Below, in pieces: positions 9,242-17,631 of a stretch of DNA of 64,000 nt. Both the position numbers and the translations under genes were made by a program. The stretch spans positions 43,602 through 107,601 of the forward strand of contig JAFGSQ010000056.1 in the NCBI GenBank assembly GCA_016934535.1. Direction: 5' to 3'. Within the stretch, counting starts at the first letter, position 1. Every line of letters begins with the position of its first letter. A model generated the notes under the pieces. The model made no database searches. It saw only the letters and a list, made by a program, of their open reading frames with translations, and had not been told where the DNA came from. This DNA comes from a candidate division WOR-3 bacterium (GTDB lineage: Bacteria > SDB-A).

Positions 9242-10366
9242 TCATTTTACGGCAGTGAAAAGATCGCTGACAGAAATATTGTAGTGCAGTCTGTTTATTG
9301 TCGAAGCGAACCTCTTTGAAAGATTGTGTACTTTGACGAAATCAAGTTCGAGTATTTCCGGAATCTGGGGAATCGTGTCAGTGACGTGCATTTCGGTCAG
9401 CCCGAATTTTTCGTGAGCCTCAATAAGGCCGGGAATGTGATTCTTTTTAATCTTGAGATGGGAAATAGCGACATATATATCTTCTATTCCGTGGTTTGTT
9501 TTAAGATTTTTTACAACGTTCAAAAATGAACTTCCGGTGACCGTTTCGTCATCAATGATCAGTGCGGTCTTTTTCCCCTCGAGATCGCCTATTACTCCGA
9601 GCATGTCGGATTTGTCCTTGGCGTGTCTGAATTTATTCACTATCGCGTGAGAGATTCCCATGGCGTCGGCAAAATGAATGGTGAACTTGGCTCCTCCCGA
9701 ATCAGTCGAGACTGCCACTGCTTCTTTCAATTTTCTGAACTTGCTGAAAATCTCGAGAAAAAGATCAAGTCCGCTGAGTGCGACCAGTGTCATGTCAGGC
9801 TCGTAGAGCCCGAAAATAGAGAGAGCATGAAGATGATACGTCAGATGGATGTTTGCTCCCGCCACTTTCAGCTGGTCAGCGAAAAGCTTCGCGAGAGTCG
9901 CTTCTCTCTGCATGAAAGTCGGTTTGTCCTGTCTTGAATAAGGTGAATAAGGCGTGACAACAGTTATGTTCTGGGCTCTGTGGGCTTTCAGCGTCCTTAC
10001 GGCCTGAAGAAGCTGTTGAAGGTTTTCGTTGACTGTGTTACCCGAGGTGTTTTCGTGGATGCATTGAAATACGAAAGCGTTTGATCCTGCGACGTGTCTT
10101 GTCAAGCGCGGACATGTTTCCATGTCCTGAAATATCATTGTAAGTGGCGCTTCCTGCGTTCCTATCAAGGGAATGTCTTTCAGGTCACTGCCGTTTATTC
10201 TGAGCATTTCTTCGTATTGCTTTTTGACATCGGCCGCCAGAGAAATTCCCGAATTGCATGCGACGAAAAGAAGCCATCCGTTAGGGCCGAGAAGAAGGCG
10301 GCTTTTTGTCTTTTCGAATCTTTCAGGGGCAATGAAATTTTGGCTGAACTTGTCCATGTTTATCAT
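9242..10366 (-). CDS. Ribose-phosphate pyrophosphokinase-like phosphoribosyltransferase (divergent)
   Basis: The product is 374 residues, longer than the usual 310-320 of Prs. PRPP-synthetase hallmarks are visible: the flexible-loop-like PYSPYSRQDK (canonical PYARQDR), HLHALSIFGLY in place of the canonical DLHxxQIxGFF, and the PRPP-binding loop ALIIDDETVTGSSF. The N-terminal 60 residues are an extra segment without a clear family match. It could make PRPP from ribose-5-phosphate and ATP, but the loop and DLH deviations leave room for another type I phosphoribosyltransferase role. The ATG at 10366 is preceded by CGGAGG. It follows the flippase gene by 18 bp and is probably co-transcribed with it. 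Confidence 0.78.
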   Translation of the reverse strand: MINMDKFSQNFIAPERFEKTKSRLLLGPNGWLLFVACNSGISLAADVKKQYEEMLRINGSDLKDIPLIGTQEAPLTMIFQDMETCPRLTRHVAGSNAFVFQCIHENTSGNTVNENLQQLLQAVRTLKAHRAQNITVVTPYSPYSRQDKPTFMQREATLAKLFADQLKVAGANIHLTYHLHALSIFGLYEPDMTLVALSGLDLFLEIFSKFRKLKEAVAVSTDSGGAKFTIHFADAMGISHAIVNKFRHAKDKSDMLGVIGDLEGKKTALIIDDETVTGSSFLNVVKNLKTNHGIEDIYVAISHLKIKKNHIPGLIEAHEKFGLTEMHVTDTIPQIPEILELDFVKVHNLSKRFASTINRLHYNISVSDLFTAVK

Positions 10367-10384
10367 GATTTTACCTCCGAATTA

Positions 10385-11749
10385 TTAACCGTTCCCAGCT
10401 AACTTCGTGTATGATCTGTAAAAATCGAGCTTGTAGCCGTGAGAAGAAACAATTTTCCTGTAAGGAATGAACAAATATGCGTTTGCCAGAGCTCTTCCCA
10501 AAACTACCGCCGCCGCCGCCGAGTAAATACCTATTGGATTGAAAAGTTTTTGCGACAAAGTCATAATAAGCCCTATAAAAATGACCTCCAGAACAGTTGC
10601 GACAGTGATCGGGTATGTAAGCCTGGAATTGACGAGAACTGATCTTTGCCACGCCAGGAGAGTCGTCAGAGCCGGCATAAAAGATAGAATTGAAAACGGG
10701 ACTATGGTGATTAGAAGAAGTTCGTCTGTGAGAAAGGACACATGTTTAAACCATAGAATTACGAGAGGAGTTACAGATATGATAGCGGGGATTACACTTG
10801 TAATCAGACCGAGTTTGAAAGCAAAATTTCTCAGAGGTATGAAGTTTTCGTATTTTTTACCTAAAAGAGCGAGACCAGCTTCCTGAAAAGAGAGTCCGAA
10901 ACTTCTGAAAATAAAAATAAATCCGTTTATGACAGGTAAAACGGCGAGAGATTCGATGGTCATTCTCGATTTGGCCATGAAAAAAGTGAGAAGAGGATTA
11001 ATGCCGAGGATGAGATAGGAAGTCAGTGCGAGAGGATAGTAAAATGATAATATCTCTCTAAAAGAAAGATATTTTCCGTCCGATTCGATAGATGTCACGC
11101 TCTTGACTGCTTTTATGCTCATTATGCGGGTGGCAATAGATTCCAGAATCACTCCGGCTGAAAGAGAAGCCGCGCCGACGCACGCGCCCGGAATTTCGGA
11201 AAAAAGAAACAAAAGAAATCCGGTAATAGACATAGTTGAAAGCCTTACAAAAGTTCCCGCCGCAACTTTTTTAGTCTGGCCTGATCGAATCAGAATACCC
11301 TGATAAAACCTTCTGTATCCTATCGCACCCGCCCAAGGGATCATGATTATTGAAGAAGCGTGAGCCAGGGAAGCTATTTCGTCGTTGAGGTTGAGGACTT
11401 TCCGGGAGATAAAACTAAAAACCGGAGGCAGATTTAAAATGACATGAAGCAATGTCACGGATATTATCAGAGTAACAATAAAATTTCTCAGTTTTAAATA
11501 TTTATTTCTGTCGCTGACAAGAGCAACAGAAGCCGAAAGAATCATAACTACAGGAGCTTCGACGAGCATGGCTATTGCGAAAGCCACTCCGTAAGCGGCC
11601 AGGTTGAATTTTGCGTCATGAATTCTTCCTATTATGGCGGTTATGAAAGGTGCTTCAGCCGCCATCATCAGCCAGGTGAAAGAAAGAGGGATCCAGAAAA
11701 CGATAATTTCTTTTGTAGTAATGCCGTTGCTTACGGAGTCTTTTGACAT
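10385..11749 (-). CDS. Polytopic flippase-like protein (MATE / ANKH-like)
   Basis: The product is 454 residues with about 12 hydrophobic helices and no soluble domain. The first segment (PLSFTWLMMAAEAPFI) and the internal twofold organisation resemble the MOP superfamily, especially ANKH/progressive-ankylosis-like members and MATE exporters. Substrate unknown. I place the start at the ATG at 11749. An open frame continues upstream to a TTG at 11785, but that TTG is itself the first codon-length of the promoter -35 box. The ATG lies 7 bp after a good -10 and has no Shine-Dalgarno, so a leaderless mRNA is predicted. It is followed closely by the PRPP-synthetase-like gene. Confidence 0.72.
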   Translation of the reverse strand: MSKDSVSNGITTKEIIVFWIPLSFTWLMMAAEAPFITAIIGRIHDAKFNLAAYGVAFAIAMLVEAPVVMILSASVALVSDRNKYLKLRNFIVTLIISVTLLHVILNLPPVFSFISRKVLNLNDEIASLAHASSIIMIPWAGAIGYRRFYQGILIRSGQTKKVAAGTFVRLSTMSITGFLLFLFSEIPGACVGAASLSAGVILESIATRIMSIKAVKSVTSIESDGKYLSFREILSFYYPLALTSYLILGINPLLTFFMAKSRMTIESLAVLPVINGFIFIFRSFGLSFQEAGLALLGKKYENFIPLRNFAFKLGLITSVIPAIISVTPLVILWFKHVSFLTDELLLITIVPFSILSFMPALTTLLAWQRSVLVNSRLTYPITVATVLEVIFIGLIMTLSQKLFNPIGIYSAAAAVVLGRALANAYLFIPYRKIVSSHGYKLDFYRSYTKLAGNG

Positions 11750-11756
11750 GATAAAG

Positions 11757-11785
11757 ATTAAAATGGCTGGGTCGAACGTTGTCAA
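11757..11785 (-). promoter_or_regulatory. Promoter of the flippase gene, predicted leaderless
   Basis: TTGACA (11785-11780), a 17-bp spacer and TTTAAT (11762-11757), followed by 7 bp and the ATG at 11749. Both hexamers and the spacing are near-consensus. The -35 shares its bases with the -35 of the divergent glutaredoxin promoter. Confidence 0.65.
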
Positions 11786-11806
11786 ATCTATTTTTCATGT
11801 TATATT
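11779..11806 (+). promoter_or_regulatory. Promoter of the glutaredoxin gene
   Basis: TTGTCA (11779-11784), a 16-bp spacer and extended -10 TGTTATATT (hexamer 11801-11806). The start site would be near 11813, leaving a leader of about 14 nt with GGAG at 11817-11820. Its -35 occupies the same base pairs as the -35 of the divergent flippase promoter. Confidence 0.6.
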
Positions 11807-11826
11807 TAGACAAAAAGGAGAAAAAA

Positions 11827-12060
11827 TTGTCAGTGAAAATTTATACTACCCCTTCATGTTCCTACTGCAATTCGGTCAAGACATATCTCAGGCAGAAAGG
11901 AATATCTTTCAGTGAAGTAGACGTCTCAAAAAATCAGGCGGCGGCAGATGAAATGGTAAGAAAGAGCAATCAGCAGGGAGTGCCGGTCATAGAAGCCAAT
12001 GGTAAAATCATAGTTGGATTCAACAAGCCTGCTCTGGACAAAGCTCTGAATTTAACATAA
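11827..12060 (+). CDS. Glutaredoxin-family protein
   Basis: The product is a 77-residue single-domain thioredoxin-fold protein. The redox motif CSYC follows the first beta strand (VKIYTTPSCSYC). The cis-Pro loop is GVPVIEANGKIIVGF, typical of NrdH/UXX-star-type small glutaredoxins. The TTG at 11827 is chosen because GGAG lies 6 bp upstream; a GTG at 11833 is the alternative, and an ATG-led extension upstream lies in promoter sequence. Probable role: cytosolic thiol-disulfide exchange, with thioredoxin reductase or glutathione as possible reductants. It shares a promoter region with the divergent flippase gene and converges on histidine ammonia-lyase. Confidence 0.87.
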   Translation: MSVKIYTTPSCSYCNSVKTYLRQKGISFSEVDVSKNQAAADEMVRKSNQQGVPVIEANGKIIVGFNKPALDKALNLT

Positions 12061-12069
12061 CACTGTCCA

Positions 12070-13578
12070 TTATTTCAGTATACAGTTCATAGACCCATCT
12101 GAAGGACTTTTTTCTACGGCTTTTATGCCCTTGGACACTTCGTGGTCTTCTTCGACGTGAGGGAATTTTGCCCTGACGAAATCGAAGATTTGTGTGGTTC
12201 CCTTCCCGAGTTTTTCCCTCTTGTTCTCAAGGTCGACAGCCCTTGCAGCCGTCAGCAGTTCTATGGCTATGATGCTTGAGACAAAACCTTCTGATTCCAG
12301 ACACTTGAGAGCTGAGTTCGATCCGAAACTGACGTGATCCTCTCTTCCCGCCGAAGTCGGCAGTGAATCCGAAGAGCACGGATTTGCCCTGTTTTTTACG
12401 AGGTTGAGAAGTGAAGCTGCAGTGAGGTGTGCGATCATATATCCGGACTCGACTCCCGGTTTTGACGCCAAAAAAGGAGGCAGACCGCTTCTCTTGTCGT
12501 CGAGCAGGAGGTCGGTCCTTCTCTCTGAAATGCCTGCGATGTTGGAAAGAGCTATTGCGAGCGAGTCCATGGCAAAAGCTATGGGCTGGCCGTGGAAATT
12601 GCCGCCTGAAAGGATTTCATTTTGGTCGGGAAATACGAGCGGGTTGTCTGTTACGGAGTTTATTTCAATTTCGAGCGTCTTTTTAACCTGAGCAAGTGAG
12701 TCTTTGAGGACGCCGTGGACTTGCGGTATACATCTGAGGGAATAGGGGTCCTGAACCCGCGGGTGTGAAGAGGAATGGATGTTTTTGCTCCCAGCGCATA
12801 GATGTCTGATGTTTTCCGCCGTTTTTATCTGTCCCTCGTAGGGTCTGAGTTCGTGGATTTTTGCGTCGAACGCTTCCGGTCTTCCGTCGAAAGCTTCGAG
12901 AGTCAGCGCTCCCGCCATGTCTCCGGAAATTGAAATATTTTTAGCTTTTTCGTACGCGAGGATTCCGACCGCAGTCATGAACTGGGTCCCGTTCAAGAGC
13001 GCGAGACCTTCCTTTGCCTTGAGGACGAGAGGTTTCAGACCGCTTTTTTCGAAGAAGGACTGCGCCTCCATTCTTTCTCCCTTGAAGTAGACAAAACCCC
13101 TTCCTATTAGTCCGAGTGTAAGATGCGCAAGAGGGGCGAGATCACCGGATGCGCCGACTGAACCGAGGGACGGGACTTCAGGGTATGCACCCGTGTTCAA
13201 AAAATCTTTTATAAGTATTAATATTTCTGGTCTGACTCCGGAATGCCCTTTGGCAAGGACGCAGGCCCTGAGGAACATCATTGCGCGGACGGCTTCTTCC
13301 GGTAAAACAGGTCCAGTTCCGCAACTGTGAGAGAGGACCAGATTCAGCTGAAGCCTGTCTATGAGATCGGGAGGTATCTTTTTTTCGGCCAGCGATCCGA
13401 ATCCCGTGTTGACTCCGTAGACGGAAGTATTCCCGGAAGCTGCTTTTTCAACTGCGGCTCTCGCTTTTTTAACTTTTTCCATAGCGCTTTCGGTTACCGA
13501 AACCTCTGCTTTTTCGACGGCGACTGAGATTACGTCTTCTATTGATATGTCTTTTTCGGATAACATAACTTTTTTCAC
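12070..13578 (-). CDS. hutH: Histidine ammonia-lyase (copy 1, canonical MIO motif)
   Basis: The 502-residue enzyme deaminates L-histidine to urocanate. The MIO prosthetic group would form from the Ala-Ser-Gly in GSVGASGDLAPLAH (about residue 145). YGVNTGFG near the N-terminus supplies the catalytic Tyr loop, and NSVTDNPLVF, GGNFHGQP and SAGREDHVS are present as in bacterial HutH. The start is GTG at 13578, because GGAGG lies 5 bp upstream; the ATG at 13590 overlaps that ribosome site. A possible -10 TATACT lies at 13611-13606. No hutU, hutI or hutG is nearby, so the fate of urocanate is not shown. A second lyase lies at 55709-57235. Confidence 0.93.
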   Translation of the reverse strand: MKKVMLSEKDISIEDVISVAVEKAEVSVTESAMEKVKKARAAVEKAASGNTSVYGVNTGFGSLAEKKIPPDLIDRLQLNLVLSHSCGTGPVLPEEAVRAMMFLRACVLAKGHSGVRPEILILIKDFLNTGAYPEVPSLGSVGASGDLAPLAHLTLGLIGRGFVYFKGERMEAQSFFEKSGLKPLVLKAKEGLALLNGTQFMTAVGILAYEKAKNISISGDMAGALTLEAFDGRPEAFDAKIHELRPYEGQIKTAENIRHLCAGSKNIHSSSHPRVQDPYSLRCIPQVHGVLKDSLAQVKKTLEIEINSVTDNPLVFPDQNEILSGGNFHGQPIAFAMDSLAIALSNIAGISERRTDLLLDDKRSGLPPFLASKPGVESGYMIAHLTAASLLNLVKNRANPCSSDSLPTSAGREDHVSFGSNSALKCLESEGFVSSIIAIELLTAARAVDLENKREKLGKGTTQIFDFVRAKFPHVEEDHEVSKGIKAVEKSPSDGSMNCILK

Positions 13579-13875
13579 AATTTCCTCCATTCGGATGTAG
13601 TGACAAGTATATGAGAAATTTATTTTAGCAAATTATTGAGCTAATGGAATTATCTTATTATGTTTTTATAAAACAATTAATGAACACTGAAAGAAGAAAC
13701 AGAATAAAATGCGCACGAAGATCGAAATAAATCTCGATATCACGAAGAGTCAAATCATGTCGATTTGCCCTGCGCGAAGGTGAAGAATAAGAGAAATAAT
13801 ATTTTTCTTTTAAAATTTGTATCTCAAATTTTATAACTTCGTGGTAGAAATTTTCTTTTTTATTTGATTTTTTCT
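13579..13875. other. AT-rich intergenic region with a small inverted repeat
   Basis: Nearly 300 bp without a supported gene. It holds a possible -10 (TATACT, 13611-13606) for hutH and a perfect 9-bp AT-rich inverted repeat with a 5-nt loop at 13811-13833. A short near-palindrome around 13720-13745 (ATCGA...TCGAT) is also visible. No T-run follows the repeat in either direction as in a terminator. I see no open frame with a ribosome site. Confidence 0.4.
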
Positions 13876-14214
13876 TCAGCAGGTCAGATGTATAGCCGCG
13901 GCGGTTTTATATAGCACGCTTGTTTCGTTGAATTTTGCGACGGCTGACTTTGAGTCCAGCACGTGAAGCATACAGCCCGTGGCGTTGAAGAATTCTGCGA
14001 GATTTTTGTCAACTTTCATCATGCCGAAACATCCGGTGCCAACGACCAGACATTCCGGTTTAAAATCCACTATATCCCCGGCGTCGGCCAGAGAAAACAT
14101 ATGACCTTCCGATCTTATCCAAGGGCTTAAAACGGCGTCTCCGAGAATGACGACGTCTTTTCTGTACTTTTTTGAATCTATTGTGATTTCTCCGAAAACA
14201 TATTTTTCTATCAA
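13876..14214 (-). CDS. Mth938-like domain protein (DUF498 family)
   Basis: The 112-residue small alpha/beta protein matches the Mth938/NDUFAF3-like fold: YVFGEITIDSKKY, DVVILGDAVLSPW, CLVVGTGCFGMM and a C-terminal strand-helix. Bacterial members are widespread and uncharacterised; the human relative NDUFAF3 assists complex I assembly. Its ATG overlaps the stop of the BatA-like gene (ATGA), and it is the last gene of a five-gene overlapping minus-strand operon. Family call is firm, function is not. Confidence 0.78.
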   Translation of the reverse strand: MIEKYVFGEITIDSKKYRKDVVILGDAVLSPWIRSEGHMFSLADAGDIVDFKPECLVVGTGCFGMMKVDKNLAEFFNATGCMLHVLDSKSAVAKFNETSVLYKTAAAIHLTC

Positions 14215-15752
14215 TTTCTTTTTCCCAGATAAAAAGAATAAAAACCTTCGGCTAAAAGAAGAAAAATAAGTATATACGTCAAAAAAGGACTCATGTCGAA
14301 AAGAGCGCTTTTTTTTACAAGAGAAGTCATTTCATCGAGAGAGCACGATTTCGACGAGGCGAAATCATCATTTAAATAATCGGACGCCCGTTCTTCGTCC
14401 GGAACGAAAGGGGAGATCGAATGGCTTTCCCCGGATCCAAGCGCGAGATTCAGCAACAAAACGGGAAAGTTTTTCAGCGAGAAAATTGTCGAGTTTTCCG
14501 GACTGAATGCGAATACGAAATTATTTCCGCATTTTATCAGGGCCGGATTGCCGTCTTCAAATCTGTTTATGACTGAATGAGAATTTGCTAAGTCTTTCGG
14601 AGGGGTCAGCAAGACTTTATACAAAACTGTCGTACCGAGAAAACCTGTTAAACCCTGACGGATCACCGCAGGTTTATCCGGCAAAGGGGACGATGATACC
14701 CCGGTAAGAACCTCGACGTAATTTCCCAGTTTTGATGCGTCGTCGAGAAAAACGAAGACTTTGACTTCACCTGAGCCGGGAAGCGTAAAATCAAGAAACT
14801 CAGATTCGTCTATGAAGGCGATGGAAGCGCTTTCGGGAAAAAAAGTTTTGACGGCTTTTCCTTCGGGGAATACTGAAAAAATTCTTCTGAATATCTCTTC
14901 ATTGTTAGAAAATATTTTTATTTGGTTTTTTGAATGCAAAATTACAAATAAACTGTCGGCCGTTGAGGAAATTAAAACCGTATCGGATGATGAGCTGACA
15001 AACAAAGGCAGGAAAATACCGTCTTCGGCTTCTACAACGGTGTCGGTTTTCTGGGAATGAACCCCGGCGTAAAACCCAGGGTTTGTCGAGAGAAATATGT
15101 AAGCGGTGTCATCGCTGAGAAACCATTCGGGAAGAATTACGGATTTCACGGCAAAAACGTATTGGGAGTCGGGAAATGTTACGGCGTCAAAATCCTCGCA
15201 AAGCGATTCCATGCCCCTCCATGAAATTTTCTGTCTGTCTGTAATCAGCAGTGGTTCACCGCACCCCATTTCACGGCACAGTAGAAGCGAAAAAGGTATA
15301 TCGGCTGAACCGTCTATTTCGCGTGGACAAAACACTGATCTGTCAAAAGCGTCTTCATCAATAAAATCGGTCTGTCCTTTACCCGTGACGCAGACCCCTG
15401 ATACGTAATCGAGAAGTCCTGAAAATTCTTTTTCGTATATTCCGCTTCTTGTGACGCTTTCAGATATGTCCGCAACGACAGCGACCTGGGAAATCGTCCT
15501 GCTGAAAGGAAATTTTATTTTTGTCGCCGGCCGGGAAAAAGCCGCTGCCGTGCAAAAAATAACAAGTATTCTCAAAATGAGCTGAATCAGTTCTCTCAAA
15601 CGGAATTTTTTCTTAAGCGGGACACCCGAGTCCTTTATGAGGCAGGCGGCTGGAAAGAGAATCTCTTTTTTACCGAATTTTCTCATCAGATGAAAAATGA
15701 CTGGGAATACAGCGGCTGAGGATATCAGCAAATAGAGAGGGTTTATTAACAT
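14211..15752 (-). CDS. BatA-like membrane protein (aerotolerance N-terminal domain, degenerate VWA)
   Basis: This 513-residue protein has two N-terminal helices (about 5-22 and 55-72) separated by a basic linker, as in BatA/BatB aerotolerance proteins. They are followed by a MIDAS-like DISES motif at about 95-99. The body is a large beta-rich, presumably periplasmic or cytoplasmic VWA-like region, and one C-terminal helix (about 490-508) ends with FYLGKRN. Related proteins occur beside MoxR ATPases and DUF58 proteins; none is encoded here. It overlaps the methyltransferase gene by 7 bp upstream and the Mth938-like gene by 4 bp downstream. Role unknown, probably envelope-associated. Confidence 0.72.
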   Translation of the reverse strand: MLINPLYLLISSAAVFPVIFHLMRKFGKKEILFPAACLIKDSGVPLKKKFRLRELIQLILRILVIFCTAAAFSRPATKIKFPFSRTISQVAVVADISESVTRSGIYEKEFSGLLDYVSGVCVTGKGQTDFIDEDAFDRSVFCPREIDGSADIPFSLLLCREMGCGEPLLITDRQKISWRGMESLCEDFDAVTFPDSQYVFAVKSVILPEWFLSDDTAYIFLSTNPGFYAGVHSQKTDTVVEAEDGIFLPLFVSSSSDTVLISSTADSLFVILHSKNQIKIFSNNEEIFRRIFSVFPEGKAVKTFFPESASIAFIDESEFLDFTLPGSGEVKVFVFLDDASKLGNYVEVLTGVSSSPLPDKPAVIRQGLTGFLGTTVLYKVLLTPPKDLANSHSVINRFEDGNPALIKCGNNFVFAFSPENSTIFSLKNFPVLLLNLALGSGESHSISPFVPDEERASDYLNDDFASSKSCSLDEMTSLVKKSALFDMSPFLTYILIFLLLAEGFYSFYLGKRN

Positions 15753-16840
15753 TTTTCTGAAATTAAAACGGTGTAAAAACCTTTTTCTACTGACGACACG
15801 TTCTTGAAAATATGCTTCATCCTCTGAGCATACCCGGCCGTTCTGTGGACGACAAAAGCCGCGGTTCCGCCTTTTTTGAGAGATAAAAACGCCTGACCGA
15901 GTATGAAATCGGCAGCGTTGCCTCCGAAATGAGTGGGCGGATTCGAAAGAAAATAATCTGCACTGGCGTAAAGTCTTTCCGGGACTCTGTCATCGAATAT
16001 GACTTCACAGTTGCCGGCCGAATTGATACCTGCATTTTTCCAACTGCATTTGACAGCGATAAGATTATTTTCAATCAAAAAACACTTTTCGGATGTTTTG
16101 GAGAGGCAAATTCCGATTGGTCCGTATCCGCATCCGAAGTCGATCACTGAAGAATATTTTATCGGCGAAACATTTTCAATTAGGTGTTTGGTTCCTTCGT
16201 CAATTTTCTTTCTCGAAAAAACGCCCGGAACGGTTTTAAAGACGTTTTGACCGAAATTGATTTTTCTTGAAAAATCTCCGGGAGTGAAGTTTTTTTTGTG
16301 ACAGCACCTGAGGGTCCTGTATCCTCCTGAAATCCCGAGAACTTCGACCTCTTCGAAAAGGTTTTTCAGATATTTTTGATACCATTTTGCGCCGAAATCT
16401 CTTCGGCATATAAAAAAAAGTTTTCCGTTTTCTTTCAGGAAAGAAAGAGAGTTCTCGAACATCGAAATTGTCAGTTCTCTTCCGCCGTGAGGGTCAGGAT
16501 TTACGATGACGGCGTCTGATTTTTCAGAAAGCTTAAATCCGTCTGACAGGACAGGCGTGACGTTATTCAGACAATTGGCCGAAATGTTATCTTTGAGAGT
16601 TCTGTAAGCTGTCAGATTCCATTCAACAGAAACAACTTTATCACAAAATTTAGAAAGAGGAAGCGACACAAAACCAGGTCCCGAGGCGTAGTCTGTAACT
16701 TTACCCAATTCTTTTTCTTTTTCAAGTTCAGAAAGGATGTACTGGGCCGATTTGGGAGGCTGAGAACAGCCTGCAAATCCAGTCACCGGAATGACGTTTA
16801 TTCCGTATCTTTCGAATTTGACAGGAGTTAACGGCTTCAA
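15746..16840 (-). CDS. RsmC/RlmG-like tandem-domain rRNA guanine-N2 methyltransferase
   Basis: The product is 364 residues with a duplicated Rossmann methyltransferase architecture. The N-terminal half is degenerate (YASGPGF, NPDPHGG). The C-terminal half has the SAM loop DFGCGYGPIG and the base-flipping motif LSNPPTHFGG, the NPPxH form of RsmC, RlmG and related m2G methyltransferases. The target is probably a guanine of 16S or 23S rRNA. I choose the TTG at 16840: it forms a 4-bp TTGA overlap with the stop of the upstream gene and has GAAGG 7 bp before it. The first ATG, at 16894, would overlap that gene by 58 bp and has no ribosome site. Confidence 0.8.
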   Translation of the reverse strand: MKPLTPVKFERYGINVIPVTGFAGCSQPPKSAQYILSELEKEKELGKVTDYASGPGFVSLPLSKFCDKVVSVEWNLTAYRTLKDNISANCLNNVTPVLSDGFKLSEKSDAVIVNPDPHGGRELTISMFENSLSFLKENGKLFFICRRDFGAKWYQKYLKNLFEEVEVLGISGGYRTLRCCHKKNFTPGDFSRKINFGQNVFKTVPGVFSRKKIDEGTKHLIENVSPIKYSSVIDFGCGYGPIGICLSKTSEKCFLIENNLIAVKCSWKNAGINSAGNCEVIFDDRVPERLYASADYFLSNPPTHFGGNAADFILGQAFLSLKKGGTAAFVVHRTAGYAQRMKHIFKNVSSVEKGFYTVLISEKC

Positions 16841-17631
16841 GACTCTGCCTTCGATTTCACCAAAGTCAGGTAGAGGTCGAGTTTTTCCGGACAATGTTTT
16901 TTTAGCGCCTTTATGTGCTTCCGGATGACGTCTTCGGATTTTCTCGCTAGTGGTCCGGTCTCCGCTTTTTCAGTTCCCATCTTTTCTATGTTGCTGATTA
17001 TGTCGGCTGAAAAAAAAGTGCAAGTCTTCAGGGCGGTCTTTCTGTCAACACCGGATTTTTCAAGAATCTCTGCGGCGTTTTTTATTGATTTTATCATACC
17101 TTCGACGAGTATAACTGCCGAAGCGTGGTAGAGCGGTAACATATCACCGCGAATTTTTACTGGTCTGGCGCCGATTTTTTTGGCGAGTTCTGAAAAAACA
17201 TTGAAATACTTGTCCTTGCACGAGATACCGAAGATGAAACCGCTGAAGTCTTCAATTTTGGTATCTACGGCAGGAAATGACATGAAGGGATGAAAAACAG
17301 AAACGCTCTGAATTTTATCGTTGGCCGAGAAAGAAGCGCTGGTGTGGGCTATCAAATGCTTTTTGTTCAAAAATTTGCTTATTTCAGACAGCGCGCCGCC
17401 AATGTCTTTCTCCTGGGTGCATATAATTATCACGTCGCTGTTTTCAGCAAATTTTCCCGAGTCGCGGAAAAGCTGAATTTTCATTTCTTTCAAAAAGTCG
17501 CTGACATAACGGGGAGGCGTTGTTTTTGTTTTTATGGAAACCTGAAAACCTTTTTTCTTAAAAACAGACGCCAGAGTCGTTCCGACTTTTCCGGCGCCTA
17601 TGATCCCTATTCTCTTTTCAGTAATATTCAA
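16837..17631 (-). CDS. Rossmann-like and DUF2520 domain protein
   Basis: The product is 264 residues. The N-terminus is a dinucleotide-binding Rossmann fold (RIGIIGAGKVGTTLA), followed by DVIIICTQEKDI and a helical DUF2520-type C-terminal domain (LYHASAVILVEGM, then TGPLARKSEDVIRKH). The family resembles ketopantoate/6-phosphogluconate-type oxidoreductases and is often found near pantothenate or folate genes; substrate unknown. It overlaps the DUF503 gene by 14 bp upstream and the methyltransferase by 4 bp downstream. Confidence 0.85.
   Translation of the reverse strand: MNITEKRIGIIGAGKVGTTLASVFKKKGFQVSIKTKTTPPRYVSDFLKEMKIQLFRDSGKFAENSDVIIICTQEKDIGGALSEISKFLNKKHLIAHTSASFSANDKIQSVSVFHPFMSFPAVDTKIEDFSGFIFGISCKDKYFNVFSELAKKIGARPVKIRGDMLPLYHASAVILVEGMIKSIKNAAEILEKSGVDRKTALKTCTFFSADIISNIEKMGTEKAETGPLARKSEDVIRKHIKALKKHCPEKLDLYLTLVKSKAES

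Noticed and set aside
13811-13833. Terminator hairpin upstream of hutH
   Set aside because: The 9-bp stem is entirely A/T-rich and no T-run follows it in either direction.
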